Shown here piece after piece: positions 37,956 to 46,510 of a stretch of 64,000 nucleotides of DNA; the first letter of the stretch is position 1; every line of letters begins with the position of its first letter. This stretch comes from Bosea sp. (in: a-proteobacteria) (lineage in GTDB: Bacteria; Pseudomonadota; Alphaproteobacteria; Rhizobiales; Beijerinckiaceae), in the NCBI RefSeq assembly GCF_023953965.1, contig NZ_JAMLIX010000001.1, positions 930,001 through 994,000 of the forward strand, given 5' to 3'. The notes beneath the pieces are model-generated. The model ran no database searches, was not told the DNA's origin, and saw only the letters and a list, made by a program, of their open reading frames with translations. Position numbers and translations under genes: made by a program.

Positions 37956-40667
37956 TCAGGCCAGCCCCTTCAGCCGGTAGAGCGCCTCCAGCGCCTCGCG
38001 CGGGGTCATCTCGTCCGGGTCGATGCCGGAGAGCGCCTCGCGCAGGCCGTCCGGTGCGCCCTCGGGAGCAGCCGGCGCAGGGCGGCGCTGCGGCGCGGCG
38101 AAGAGCGGCAGGTCGTCGACCAGGGAGGCGACGGGCTTCTCGCGCTCGGTCTTCTCCAATTCGCCGAGGATGGCGCGCGCGCGCTCGACCACGGCCGGCG
38201 GCAGGCCTGCGAGCTTCGCGACCTGGATGCCGTAGGAGCGGTCGGCGGCGCCGGCTACGACCTCGTGCAGGAAGACGACCTCGCCTTTCCATTCGGTGAC
38301 GCGCACGGTCGCGTTGGCGACGCGGTCGAGCCGGTCGCCCAGTGCCGTCAGCTCGTGGTAATGCGTCGCGAACAGGCTGCGGCAGCGGTTGACCGCGTGC
38401 AGATGCTCGATTGCGGCCCAGGCGATGGAAAGCCCGTCGAAGGTCGCGGTGCCGCGCCCGATCTCGTCGAGGATGACGAGCGCGCGCGGCCCGGCCTGGT
38501 TCAGGATCGCGGCGGTCTCGACCATCTCGACCATGAAGGTCGAGCGCCCGCGGGCGAGGTCGTCGGCGGCGCCGACGCGCGAGAACAGCCGGTCGACGAT
38601 GCCGATATGCGCGCGTGCCGCCGGGACGAAGGAGCCCATCTGGGCGAGCACCGCGATCAGCGCGTTCTGGCGCAGGAAGGTCGATTTGCCGGCCATGTTC
38701 GGGCCGGTGATTAGGCAGATGCGTCCGCCGCCGGCCTTGCCCGGCGGGGACAGGTCGGTGTCGTTGGCGACGAAGGGCTTGCCCTCGCGCTTCAGCGCGG
38801 CCTCGACCACGGGGTGGCGGCCGCGCTCGATGGTGAAGGCCAGGCCGTCATCGACCTGCGGGCGGCTCCAGCCCTCGCGCTGGGCGAGATCGGCGAGCGC
38901 GGCCGCGACATCGAGCTCGGCCAGCGCGAGCGCGGCCGTCTTGATCGGCTCGGCCTGGGCAAGCACCGCCTCGCTGAGCGCGGCGAAGATCGAAAGCTCG
39001 AGCTTCAGCGCCCGGTCGGCGGCGGAGGCGATCCTGGCCTCGAGCTCGCCGAGCTCGACCGAGGAGAAGCGCATCGCGTCCGACATGGTCTGGCGATGCA
39101 CGAAGGTCGCGCGCCAGGGCTCGCGCAGGAATTCCTCGCCCGCCGCCTGCGGCACCTCGACGAAATAGCCGAGCATGGCGTTGTGCTTGATGCGTAAAGA
39201 CCGGCAGCCGGTCTCGGCGGCATAGCGGGCCTGCAATTGCGCGATGACCTTGCGCGAATCGACCTGCAGCAGGCGCAGTTCGTCGAGCATGGGATCATGC
39301 CCCTCGCGCACGAAGCGGCCGTCGCGGCGGTTGAGCGGCAGCTCCTGCGCCAGCGTCGCATCGAGGCGGACCGGCAGGTCGGGATCGCTCTCGCCGAGCG
39401 CCCGCATGGCGCGGGCGAGCTCGGCGGGAAGCTCGCCCTGCCGCACAAGCAGGGCCGCGATCGCGCGGCCTGCGTCGAGCCCGGCGCCGAGCGCGGCGAG
39501 ATCGCGCGGGCCGCCACGGTCGAGCGAAAGCCGCGCCAGGGCACGGGCGACGTCCGGCACCTTCTGCAAGGCGGCTCGCAGTTCCTCGCGCAGGCCGGCG
39601 TCGGTGACGAGCAGGTCGAGCGCATCGTGGCGCGCGGCGATTGCCGCAGGCTCGGTCAGCGGGCCGGCGAGGCGCTCGGCGAGCAGGCGCGCCCCGCCCG
39701 GCGTCACCGTGCGGTCGATCGTGGCGAGCAGGCTGCCCTGGCGCTCGCCACCCAGCGTGCGGGTCAATTCGAGATTGGCGCGGGTCGCGGCGTCGATCAG
39801 CATCGTCGCCGAGCCTGAATCGCGCATCGGGGCGGAGAGCGGCGGGCGGGCGCCGAGCTGGGTGCGCTCGACATAGGCGAGCGCCGCGCCGGCGGCGGCG
39901 ATCTCGGCCCGGCTGAAGGCGCCGAAGGCATCGAGCGTGGCGACGCCGAAGAACTCCTTCAGGCGCCGCTCGGCGGAAGCGGCGTCGAGCCCGTCACGCG
40001 CGAGCGGCGTCACCGGAACCGCGATCTCGCGCCAGAATTCCTTCAGCTCCGGATCGTCGTGGATCGAGTCCGGGCAGACGATCTCGCGCGGCTCCAGCCG
40101 CGCGAACTCGATCGAAAGCCGCTCCTGCGGCGCCTCCATCACGGTGAAGCGGCCGGTCGAGATGTCGATCGCAGCAAGCCCGTAGAGCGAGGCCGCCTCG
40201 CCGGTCCTGCGGCGCGCCAGCGCGACGAAGAGGCTCGCCCGGCCGGGCTCGAGCAGCCGCTCCTCGGTGATGGTGCCCGGCGTGACGAGGCGCACCACAT
40301 CGCGCTTCACCACCGATTTGGCGCCGCGCTTCTTCGCCTCGGCCGGGTCCTCGGTCTGCTCGCAGACGGCGACGCGGTGGCCCGCCGCGATCAGGCGCTG
40401 GAGATAGTCGTCGGCGCGCTCGACCGGCACGCCGCACATCGGGATGTCCTCGCCCTGGTGCTTGCCGCGCTTGGTCAGGACGATGCCGAGCGTGCGCGAG
40501 GCGATCTCCGCATCGCCGAAGAACAGCTCGTAGAAATCGCCCATGCGGTAGAACAGCAGGCAGTCGGAATTGGCCGCCTTGATCTCGATGTACTGCGCCA
40601 TCATCGGCGTGACGCGCTCAGGCGCGGCGGCGGCAGGGGCGGGTTCGGGAGAGGGATTTTGGCGCAT
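37956..40667 (-). CDS. mutS: DNA mismatch repair protein MutS
   Basis: The 903-residue protein recognises mismatches. The N-terminal mismatch-binding motif is MGDFYELF (Phe-x-Glu). The C-terminal ABC-type ATPase has Walker A GPNMAGKSTFLRQ (near residue 650), the signature STFMVEM and Walker B LVILDEIGRGTATFDG. The final helix-turn-helix region (GIDPDEMTPREALEALYRLK) is complete. It is divergent from the malic enzyme gene across about 190 bp. Confidence 0.98.
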   Translation of the reverse strand: MRQNPSPEPAPAAAAPERVTPMMAQYIEIKAANSDCLLFYRMGDFYELFFGDAEIASRTLGIVLTKRGKHQGEDIPMCGVPVERADDYLQRLIAAGHRVAVCEQTEDPAEAKKRGAKSVVKRDVVRLVTPGTITEERLLEPGRASLFVALARRRTGEAASLYGLAAIDISTGRFTVMEAPQERLSIEFARLEPREIVCPDSIHDDPELKEFWREIAVPVTPLARDGLDAASAERRLKEFFGVATLDAFGAFSRAEIAAAGAALAYVERTQLGARPPLSAPMRDSGSATMLIDAATRANLELTRTLGGERQGSLLATIDRTVTPGGARLLAERLAGPLTEPAAIAARHDALDLLVTDAGLREELRAALQKVPDVARALARLSLDRGGPRDLAALGAGLDAGRAIAALLVRQGELPAELARAMRALGESDPDLPVRLDATLAQELPLNRRDGRFVREGHDPMLDELRLLQVDSRKVIAQLQARYAAETGCRSLRIKHNAMLGYFVEVPQAAGEEFLREPWRATFVHRQTMSDAMRFSSVELGELEARIASAADRALKLELSIFAALSEAVLAQAEPIKTAALALAELDVAAALADLAQREGWSRPQVDDGLAFTIERGRHPVVEAALKREGKPFVANDTDLSPPGKAGGGRICLITGPNMAGKSTFLRQNALIAVLAQMGSFVPAARAHIGIVDRLFSRVGAADDLARGRSTFMVEMVETAAILNQAGPRALVILDEIGRGTATFDGLSIAWAAIEHLHAVNRCRSLFATHYHELTALGDRLDRVANATVRVTEWKGEVVFLHEVVAGAADRSYGIQVAKLAGLPPAVVERARAILGELEKTEREKPVASLVDDLPLFAAPQRRPAPAAPEGAPDGLREALSGIDPDEMTPREALEALYRLKGLA

Positions 40668-40854
40668 CGGGCCGGCACGCTAGCAAAATCTGCGGCCGAG
40701 GCCATCCGGCGCGGCGGCTTTCAACAATCGAAAGCGGGATCGGCGCTCTTTCGCTCCGGCAAGAGTTCTGTGCAGCACTCGCCGCTTGTGGTCTGCCGGC
40801 GCACCGCCTTATGGTCGGTTCCCCTCGAGGAAACGCACAAGAAAAGACGCTTCG

Positions 40855-43140
40855 ATGAACGACCGTCCGACGACCAAGAGAGCCCGCCCGACCTTCACCG
40901 ACCAGGAGGCCCTGCTGTTCCACTCGCAGGGGCGGCCCGGCAAGCTGGAGGTGGTGCCGACCAAGCCGATGGCGACGCAACGCGATCTCTCGCTCGCCTA
41001 TTCGCCCGGCGTCGCCGTGCCGGTGCTGGCGATCGCGGAGGATCCCTCGCGCGCCTATGACTACACGACGCGCTCGAACCTCGTCGCCGTGATCACCAAC
41101 GGCACCGCCATCCTCGGCCTCGGCAATCTCGGCGCGCTCGCCTCGAAGCCGGTGATGGAGGGCAAGTCGGTCCTGTTCAAGCGCTTCGCCGATGTCGATT
41201 CGATCGATCTCGAGATCGACACCGAGGACCCGGACAAGTTCATCGACGCCGTGCGCTATCTCGGCCCCTCCTTCGGCGGCATCAACCTCGAGGACATCAA
41301 GGCGCCGGAATGCTTCATCATCGAGCAGCGCCTGCGCGAGCTGATGGACATCCCCGTCTTTCATGACGACCAGCACGGCACCGCGATCATCGCCGCCGCC
41401 GGGCTGATCAACGCGCTCGACATCACCGGGCGCGACATCAAGTCGACCCGGCTCGTCATCAACGGCGCCGGCTCGGCCGCGATCGCCTGCACCGAGCTGC
41501 TCAAGGCGATGGGCTTCAAGCCCGACAACGTCATCCTCTGCGACACCAAGGGCGTGATCTACCAGGGCCGCACCGAGGGCATGAACCAGTGGAAGTCGGC
41601 CCATGCCGCGGTGACCGACCGGCGCACCCTGTTGCAGGCGATGGAGGGGGCGGACGCCTTCTTCGGCCTGTCGCAGAAGGGCTCGGTGACGAGGGAGATG
41701 GTCGCCGCGATGGCGCCGAACCCGATCATCTTCGCCATGGCCAATCCCGACCCCGAGATCACGCCCGAGGAAGTGGCCGAGGTGCGCGACGACGCCATCA
41801 TGGCGACGGGGCGCTCGGACTATCCCAACCAGGTCAACAACGTGCTGGGCTTCCCCTTCATCTTCCGTGGCGCGCTCGACGTGCGCGCCACCACGATCAA
41901 CATGGAGATGAAGATCGCCGCCGCCGAATCGCTGGCGATGCTCGCCCGCGAGGACGTGCCCGACGAGGTCGCCGCCGCCTATCAGGGCGCGCGCCCGCGC
42001 TACGGCAAGGACTACATCATCCCGGTCCCGTTCGATCCGCGCCTGATCCACGTCGTGCCGATGGCGGTCGCCAAGGCTGCGATGGAATCGGGCGTCGCCG
42101 GCAAGCCGATCGTCGACACCGCCGCTTACAAGGCGCAGCTCTCGGCGCGGCGCGACCCGATCGCCGGCACGCTCAACCGCATCTTCGAGCGCGTCCGGCG
42201 CTATCCGAAGCGCGTCGTCTTCGCCGAGGGCGAGGAGGAGCAGGTGATCCGCGCCGCCGCCTCCTTCGTGGCGCAGGGGCTCGGCCAGGCGATCCTCGTC
42301 GGCCGCGAGGACCGCATCTCCGAGGTCGCGACCTTCCTCGGCGTCGACCTCGAGGCCAAGGGCATCTCGATCCAGAACGCCCGGCTCTCGCACCGCAACG
42401 CCGCCTATGCGCAATATCTCTACGAGCGGCTGCAGCGGCAGGGCTACCTCTTCCGCGACTGCCAGCGCCTGATCAACCAGGACCGCAACCATTTCGCCGC
42501 GGCGATGGTGGCGCTGGGCGATGCCGACGCGATGGTGACCGGCGTCACCCGCAACTATTCGATCGCGCTGGAGGAAGTGCGCCGCGTCATCGACGTGAAG
42601 CCGGGCCACCGGGTGATCGGCGTCTCGATCGTGATCTCGCGCGACCGCACCGTCCTCGTGGCCGACACGGCGATCTGCGAGATGCCGACCGCGCGGCAAT
42701 TGTCGGAGATCGCGCAGGAGGCCGCCGGCGTCGGCCGCAGGCTGGGCTACGAGCCCCGGGTCGCGATGCTCGCCTTCTCGACCTTCGGCCACCCGGCCGG
42801 CGAACGCTCCGAGAAGGTGCGCGAGGCGGTGGCGCTGCTCGACGCCCAGCGCGTCGATTTCGAGTACGACGGCGAGATGGCGGCCGATGTCGCGCTCAAC
42901 CGCGAGGTGATGAGCCAGTATCCGTTCTGCCGCCTCTCGGGGCCGGCGAACGTGCTGGTCATGCCGGCCTTCCACTCGGCCTCGATCTCGACCAAGCTCC
43001 TGCAGGAGCTCGGCGGCGCGACCGTGATCGGCCCGCTGATCGTCGGCCTCGACAAGCCGGTCCAGATCGTGCCGCTGGGCGCGAAGGATTCCGACATCGT
43101 CAACATGGCGGCGCTGGCCGCCTTCAACATCGGCGGCTGA
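40855..43140 (+). CDS. maeB: NADP-dependent malic enzyme with phosphotransacetylase-like domain
   Basis: The 761-residue protein combines a malic N-terminal domain (LAYSPGVAVPV, TNGTAILGLGNLGALASKPVMEGK), an NAD(P)-binding domain (INGAGSAAIACTELL) and a C-terminal PTA domain from about residue 430. The PTA part includes VFAEGEEEQVIRAA and PGHRVIGVSI. It decarboxylates malate to pyruvate with NADP; the PTA part is regulatory or structural in known multidomain malic enzymes. The ATG lies after gaggaaac and aagac. It is followed by a palindromic repeat. Confidence 0.96.
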   Translation: MNDRPTTKRARPTFTDQEALLFHSQGRPGKLEVVPTKPMATQRDLSLAYSPGVAVPVLAIAEDPSRAYDYTTRSNLVAVITNGTAILGLGNLGALASKPVMEGKSVLFKRFADVDSIDLEIDTEDPDKFIDAVRYLGPSFGGINLEDIKAPECFIIEQRLRELMDIPVFHDDQHGTAIIAAAGLINALDITGRDIKSTRLVINGAGSAAIACTELLKAMGFKPDNVILCDTKGVIYQGRTEGMNQWKSAHAAVTDRRTLLQAMEGADAFFGLSQKGSVTREMVAAMAPNPIIFAMANPDPEITPEEVAEVRDDAIMATGRSDYPNQVNNVLGFPFIFRGALDVRATTINMEMKIAAAESLAMLAREDVPDEVAAAYQGARPRYGKDYIIPVPFDPRLIHVVPMAVAKAAMESGVAGKPIVDTAAYKAQLSARRDPIAGTLNRIFERVRRYPKRVVFAEGEEEQVIRAAASFVAQGLGQAILVGREDRISEVATFLGVDLEAKGISIQNARLSHRNAAYAQYLYERLQRQGYLFRDCQRLINQDRNHFAAAMVALGDADAMVTGVTRNYSIALEEVRRVIDVKPGHRVIGVSIVISRDRTVLVADTAICEMPTARQLSEIAQEAAGVGRRLGYEPRVAMLAFSTFGHPAGERSEKVREAVALLDAQRVDFEYDGEMAADVALNREVMSQYPFCRLSGPANVLVMPAFHSASISTKLLQELGGATVIGPLIVGLDKPVQIVPLGAKDSDIVNMAALAAFNIGG

Positions 43141-43159
43141 GCCGGGGCGCTCCCTTTGG

Positions 43160-43198
43160 TCATTCCGGGGCTTCGCGTCAGCGAAGGACCCGGAATGA
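43160..43198. repeat. Dispersed nested palindrome, family C, probable bidirectional terminator
   Basis: Outer arms TCATTCCGGG (43160-43169) and CCCGGAATGA (43189-43198) enclose a second hairpin CTTCGC-GTCA-GCGAAG (43171-43186). The outer arms recur at 61655-61699 with a different inner stem. It lies between convergent maeB and Lrp-type genes, so it probably ends both transcripts. Confidence 0.75.
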
Positions 43199-43216
43199 CA
43201 ATCGTGCAGCCCCCTC

Positions 43217-43684
43217 TCACCGGCGCGGCAGGTCGGGCACCTTGTAGGCCGTCGTCGCCTTGATCCGCTCCATCGCGAAGCGCGAGGTCACGTTCTTCAG
43301 CGGAACCGCCTCGATCAGCCGCTTGTAGAAGCCGTCATAGGCGGCCATGTCGGCGACGACGACGCGCAGCATGTAGTCGACGTCGCCGGCCATCCGGTAA
43401 AGCTCCATCACCTCCGGCATGGCGGCGACCGTTTGCGCGAATTTCTCCAGCCACGGGCCGGAATGATCCGCCGTCTCGATCTGGACGAAGACGGTGAGGC
43501 CGAGCCCGATCGCCTCCGGCGCCACCAGCGCGACGCGCTTCAGGATCACACCCGCCCGCTCGAGCTTCTGGATGCGCTTCCAGCACGGCGTCTGCGACAG
43601 CCCGACGCGGTCGGCGAGCTCGGCGATCGAGATACTCGCATCGGCCTGGAGCACGGTGAGGATCTTGCGGTCGATGGCGTCCAT
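43217..43684 (-). CDS. Lrp/AsnC-family transcriptional regulator
   Basis: The 155-residue protein has an N-terminal HTH (MDAIDRKILTVLQADASISI, LADRVGLSQTPCWKRIQKLE) and a C-terminal RAM effector domain (MPEVMELYRMAGDVDYMLRVVV). The family senses amino acids or related compounds. An in-frame ATG at 43723 exists; 43684 fits the family start. It is divergent from an ABC transporter operon, with a 31-bp palindrome between them, which suggests it controls that transporter and itself. Confidence 0.93.
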   Translation of the reverse strand: MDAIDRKILTVLQADASISIAELADRVGLSQTPCWKRIQKLERAGVILKRVALVAPEAIGLGLTVFVQIETADHSGPWLEKFAQTVAAMPEVMELYRMAGDVDYMLRVVVADMAAYDGFYKRLIEAVPLKNVTSRFAMERIKATTAYKVPDLPRR

Positions 43685-43727
43685 GCTCTCGGGCTTCCTG
43701 TCTGGAGGAGACGTTTCTGCCAATTCC

Positions 43728-43758
43728 GCTCAAAAGAGATCAAATATCTTTTTTGAGC
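43728..43758. promoter_or_regulatory. Candidate operator of the divergent Lrp-type regulator
   Basis: GCTCAAAAGAGAT (43728-43740) and ATCTTTTTTGAGC (43746-43758) are inverted repeats with a single mismatch around CAAAT. The right arm contains TTGAGC (43753-43758), which lies 17 bp before ATAAAA (43776-43781), a sigma70-like promoter for the transporter operon. Lrp-family proteins bind such AT-rich palindromes. Confidence 0.6.
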
Positions 43759-43844
43759 CGGTCTATTGCATCCAGATAAAAAATCCTTTTCTCCACCTGT
43801 CAATAGGGCTGCCTCCGGCCCTGCTTTCGGGAAGGATTTCAACG

Positions 43845-44870
43845 ATGGATCGCCGCCAGTTCCTCATCGCCGGGTCGAGCCTCGCGGCGACCGCGGCGCT
43901 CACCGGTGCCGCCCGCGCCGGCAGCGTCGCCGCCCGCGTCGGCTACATCCCGATCGTCGGCACGGCGCCGTTCTTCGTCGCCGCCGGGGAAGGCTGGCTG
44001 AAGCAGGGCGGCATCGAGACCGCGGTCACCGTCTTCGAATCCGGCCCGAACATGATCCAGGCGCTGGCCTCGGGCACGATCGACGTCTATGTCGCCGGCG
44101 TCGCCCCGCTCGCCGTCGCCCGCTCGCGCGGCGTCGACATCCGCGTCGTCGCCTCGACGGCGGTGGGCGAGAACGTCGTGGTCAGCGCGCCCTCGCTCAC
44201 CAAGTTCTTCACCGCCGGCACGAGCCCGGCCGCCGCCTTCAAGGCGTTCCGCGCCGCGACCGGCAAGCCGGCGCGGCTGGCCACCCAGCCGCCGGGCTCG
44301 GTGCCCGACACCGTGCTCGAATACTGGCTCTGGGAGGTCGCCAAGGTCGACCGGGCCGATGTCGCGATCGTGCCGATGGGCATCGACGCGACTCAGCAGG
44401 CGATCCTCGCCGGCGCGGTCGACGGCGGTACCGTGCGCGAGCCGGCGCTGACCATCCTCCAGACCCGCAACCCGCAGATCAAGCTCGTCGCCGGCGGCGA
44501 GGAGGTCTTTCCCGGCCAGCCCGGCACGGTCGTCGCCGTCTCCGGCGCCTTCGCCGCCGCGAACCCGGACGCGGTGCAGGCCATCGTCTCCGGCCTCGTC
44601 AGGGCCGCCGCGCTGATCAAGGCCGATCCCGACAAGGCGGCGCCCCATGTCGCGGCCGCGCTCGGCAAGGGCATCGTCGATCCCGCGCTGATCCGGCAGG
44701 CGCTGGTCTCGCCGGCCAGCCGCTTCGAGATCGACCCGCGCAAGATCATCGAGCCCGCCCGCGCCATGCAGGCCTATCAGGTCAAGCTCGGCTCGCTCGA
44801 CAAGGAAGCGCCGTTCGACGGGCTGTTCGAGACGCAGTATTACGAGCGCGCGATCAAGGCGGGCGGCTGA
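43845..44870 (+). CDS. ABC transporter substrate-binding protein (sulfonate/nitrate/taurine type)
   Basis: The 341-residue protein has a Tat-like signal (MDRRQFLIAGSSLAATAALT, cleavage near ARA) and an NMT1/SsuA-type periplasmic domain: GYIPIVGTAPFFVAAGEGWLK, LASGTIDVYVAGVAPLAVA and PGSVPDTVLEYWLWE. It is the first gene of an SBP-permease-ATPase operon behind the Lrp-type operator. The substrate could be a sulfonate, nitrate, an amine or a pyrimidine precursor; sequence alone does not decide. Confidence 0.9.
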   Translation: MDRRQFLIAGSSLAATAALTGAARAGSVAARVGYIPIVGTAPFFVAAGEGWLKQGGIETAVTVFESGPNMIQALASGTIDVYVAGVAPLAVARSRGVDIRVVASTAVGENVVVSAPSLTKFFTAGTSPAAAFKAFRAATGKPARLATQPPGSVPDTVLEYWLWEVAKVDRADVAIVPMGIDATQQAILAGAVDGGTVREPALTILQTRNPQIKLVAGGEEVFPGQPGTVVAVSGAFAAANPDAVQAIVSGLVRAAALIKADPDKAAPHVAAALGKGIVDPALIRQALVSPASRFEIDPRKIIEPARAMQAYQVKLGSLDKEAPFDGLFETQYYERAIKAGG

Positions 44871-44875
44871 GAAAC

Positions 44876-45628
44876 GTGGCCACGCTCCGGGCTCCGGCCC
44901 TCGCCTGTCTCGGCCTCGTCGCCTTCCTCCTCATCTGGGAGGCGATGCCCTTCTTCGGCTGGGTGAACCCGGCCTTCCTGCCGGGGCCGAGCCTCCTGCC
45001 GAAAGCCTTCATGCGGGAAGTCACCTCCGGCGCCTGGCTTGCGGCGATACGCGGCTCGCTCCAGCACTATTTCGTCGGGCTCATCACCGGCGCAGGGCTC
45101 GGCGTCGCGCTCGGCGTGCTGGTCGGGATGTCGCGCGTCGCCGAAGAGGCCACGGCCTGGGTCGTGCGGGTGCTGCGGCCGATTCCCGGCCTCGCCTGGG
45201 TGCCCTTCGCCATCATCTGGTTCGGCGTCACCCCGGCGGCGGCGGTCTTCATCATCGCGGTGGGCGTGTTCTGGATCGTCTTCTTCGCGGCGCAGGGCGC
45301 GATCCGCGGCGTCGACCGCGATCTCGTCGAGGTCGCCGACGCCTTCGGCTTCCGCTCGCCCTGGCAGCGCCTCGGCAAGATCCTGCTGCCGGCGGCGCTG
45401 CCGGGCATCCTCGTCGGCGTCAGGACGGCGCTCGGCCAGGCCTGGATGGCGGTGGTCGCGGCCGAGATCTTCGGCGTCGCCGGCGTCGGCCAGCGCATGA
45501 TGCAGGCGTCGAGCCTGCTCGCGACCGACATCGTCGTCGTCTACATGCTGACGATGGCGGCGCTCTACGGCCTGCTCGACTCAGGCTTCGTCGCCTTCCA
45601 GAAATGGGTGCTGCGTTGGAAAGCGTGA
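44876..45628 (+). CDS. ABC transporter permease (sulfonate/nitrate/taurine type)
   Basis: The 250-residue membrane protein has about six helices. The inner-membrane ATPase-contact loop EVADAFGFRSPWQRLGKILLPAALPGIL carries the EAA-type motif. The start is a GTG five bases after the substrate-binding protein stop. ATPase coding begins within its last codons, so the three genes form a tight operon. Confidence 0.92.
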   Translation: MATLRAPALACLGLVAFLLIWEAMPFFGWVNPAFLPGPSLLPKAFMREVTSGAWLAAIRGSLQHYFVGLITGAGLGVALGVLVGMSRVAEEATAWVVRVLRPIPGLAWVPFAIIWFGVTPAAAVFIIAVGVFWIVFFAAQGAIRGVDRDLVEVADAFGFRSPWQRLGKILLPAALPGILVGVRTALGQAWMAVVAAEIFGVAGVGQRMMQASSLLATDIVVVYMLTMAALYGLLDSGFVAFQKWVLRWKA

Positions 45629-46377
45629 TCGCGATCAAGAGCCTGTCGCTGAGCTTCCGGCGCGACGGCGAGGAGACCGAGGTCTTGCGCAAGCTCGACC
45701 TTTCGGTCGGGCGCGGCGAGTTCCTCGCCATCGTCGGCCCCTCCGGCGTCGGCAAGTCGACGCTGCTTCGGGTCATCGCCGGGCTGGCGAAACCGAGCGG
45801 CGGCGAGGTCGTGATCTCCGCGAGGGACAGGACGCGCCGGCCGGTCGCGCTGGTCTTCCAGGATTCGCGGCTCCTGCCCTGGCGCAAGGTCGTCTCCAAT
45901 GTCGGCTTCGGGCTGGAGGGCCGGGTGCCCCGCGCCGAGCGGCTCGCCAAGGCGGCAGCGATGCTCGATCTCGTCGGGCTCGCGCCGCTCGCCGGGCGCT
46001 GGCCGCATCAGCTCTCGGGCGGCCAGCGCCAGCGCGTCTCGCTCGCGCGTGCGCTCGCCGTCGAGCCCGAGATCCTGCTGATGGACGAGCCCTTCTCGGC
46101 GCTCGACGCCTTGACCCGCGAGGCCCTGCAGGACGAGCTGATCCGCGTCTGGCAGCGCACCGGCAAGACCGTGCTCTTCGTCACCCACGACATCGACGAG
46201 GCCGCCTATCTCGCCGACCGCGTCGTGGTGCTCTCCGGCGCGCCCGGGCAGATCATCGCCGAGCACCGCATCGAGGCGCCGCGCCCGCGCCGGCGCGGCG
46301 CCGCGGCGGAGGAGATCGTGCGCGCGGTCCGCCAGGGCCTCGGCGGCGAAAGCGTCTCGGACGGCGCCGCGATCTGA
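45625..46377 (+). CDS. ABC transporter ATP-binding protein (sulfonate/nitrate/taurine type)
   Basis: The 250-residue ATPase has Walker A GPSGVGKST, Q-loop VFQDSRLLPW, signature LSGGQRQRVSLARAL, Walker B ILLMDEPFSALD and the switch His in FVTHDIDEAAYLADR. LLPW in the Q-loop region is usual for SsuB/TauB. The GTG at 45625 overlaps the permease stop (GTGA). An ATG at 45604 and a TTG at 45616 are in-frame alternatives. Confidence 0.94.
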   Translation: MIAIKSLSLSFRRDGEETEVLRKLDLSVGRGEFLAIVGPSGVGKSTLLRVIAGLAKPSGGEVVISARDRTRRPVALVFQDSRLLPWRKVVSNVGFGLEGRVPRAERLAKAAAMLDLVGLAPLAGRWPHQLSGGQRQRVSLARALAVEPEILLMDEPFSALDALTREALQDELIRVWQRTGKTVLFVTHDIDEAAYLADRVVVLSGAPGQIIAEHRIEAPRPRRRGAAAEEIVRAVRQGLGGESVSDGAAI

Positions 46378-46510
46378 CCGGCGACATCATGGCACGCTGC
46401 CACAACCCGGCAGATCGCGGAGAATGCCCACGTTCCACCTCACCGCCTTGTCATTGGCATGGCGGGGCGGTTTCAGGCATGGGGTCCGGATGTTTCGGGA
46501 TTGCGGGATC

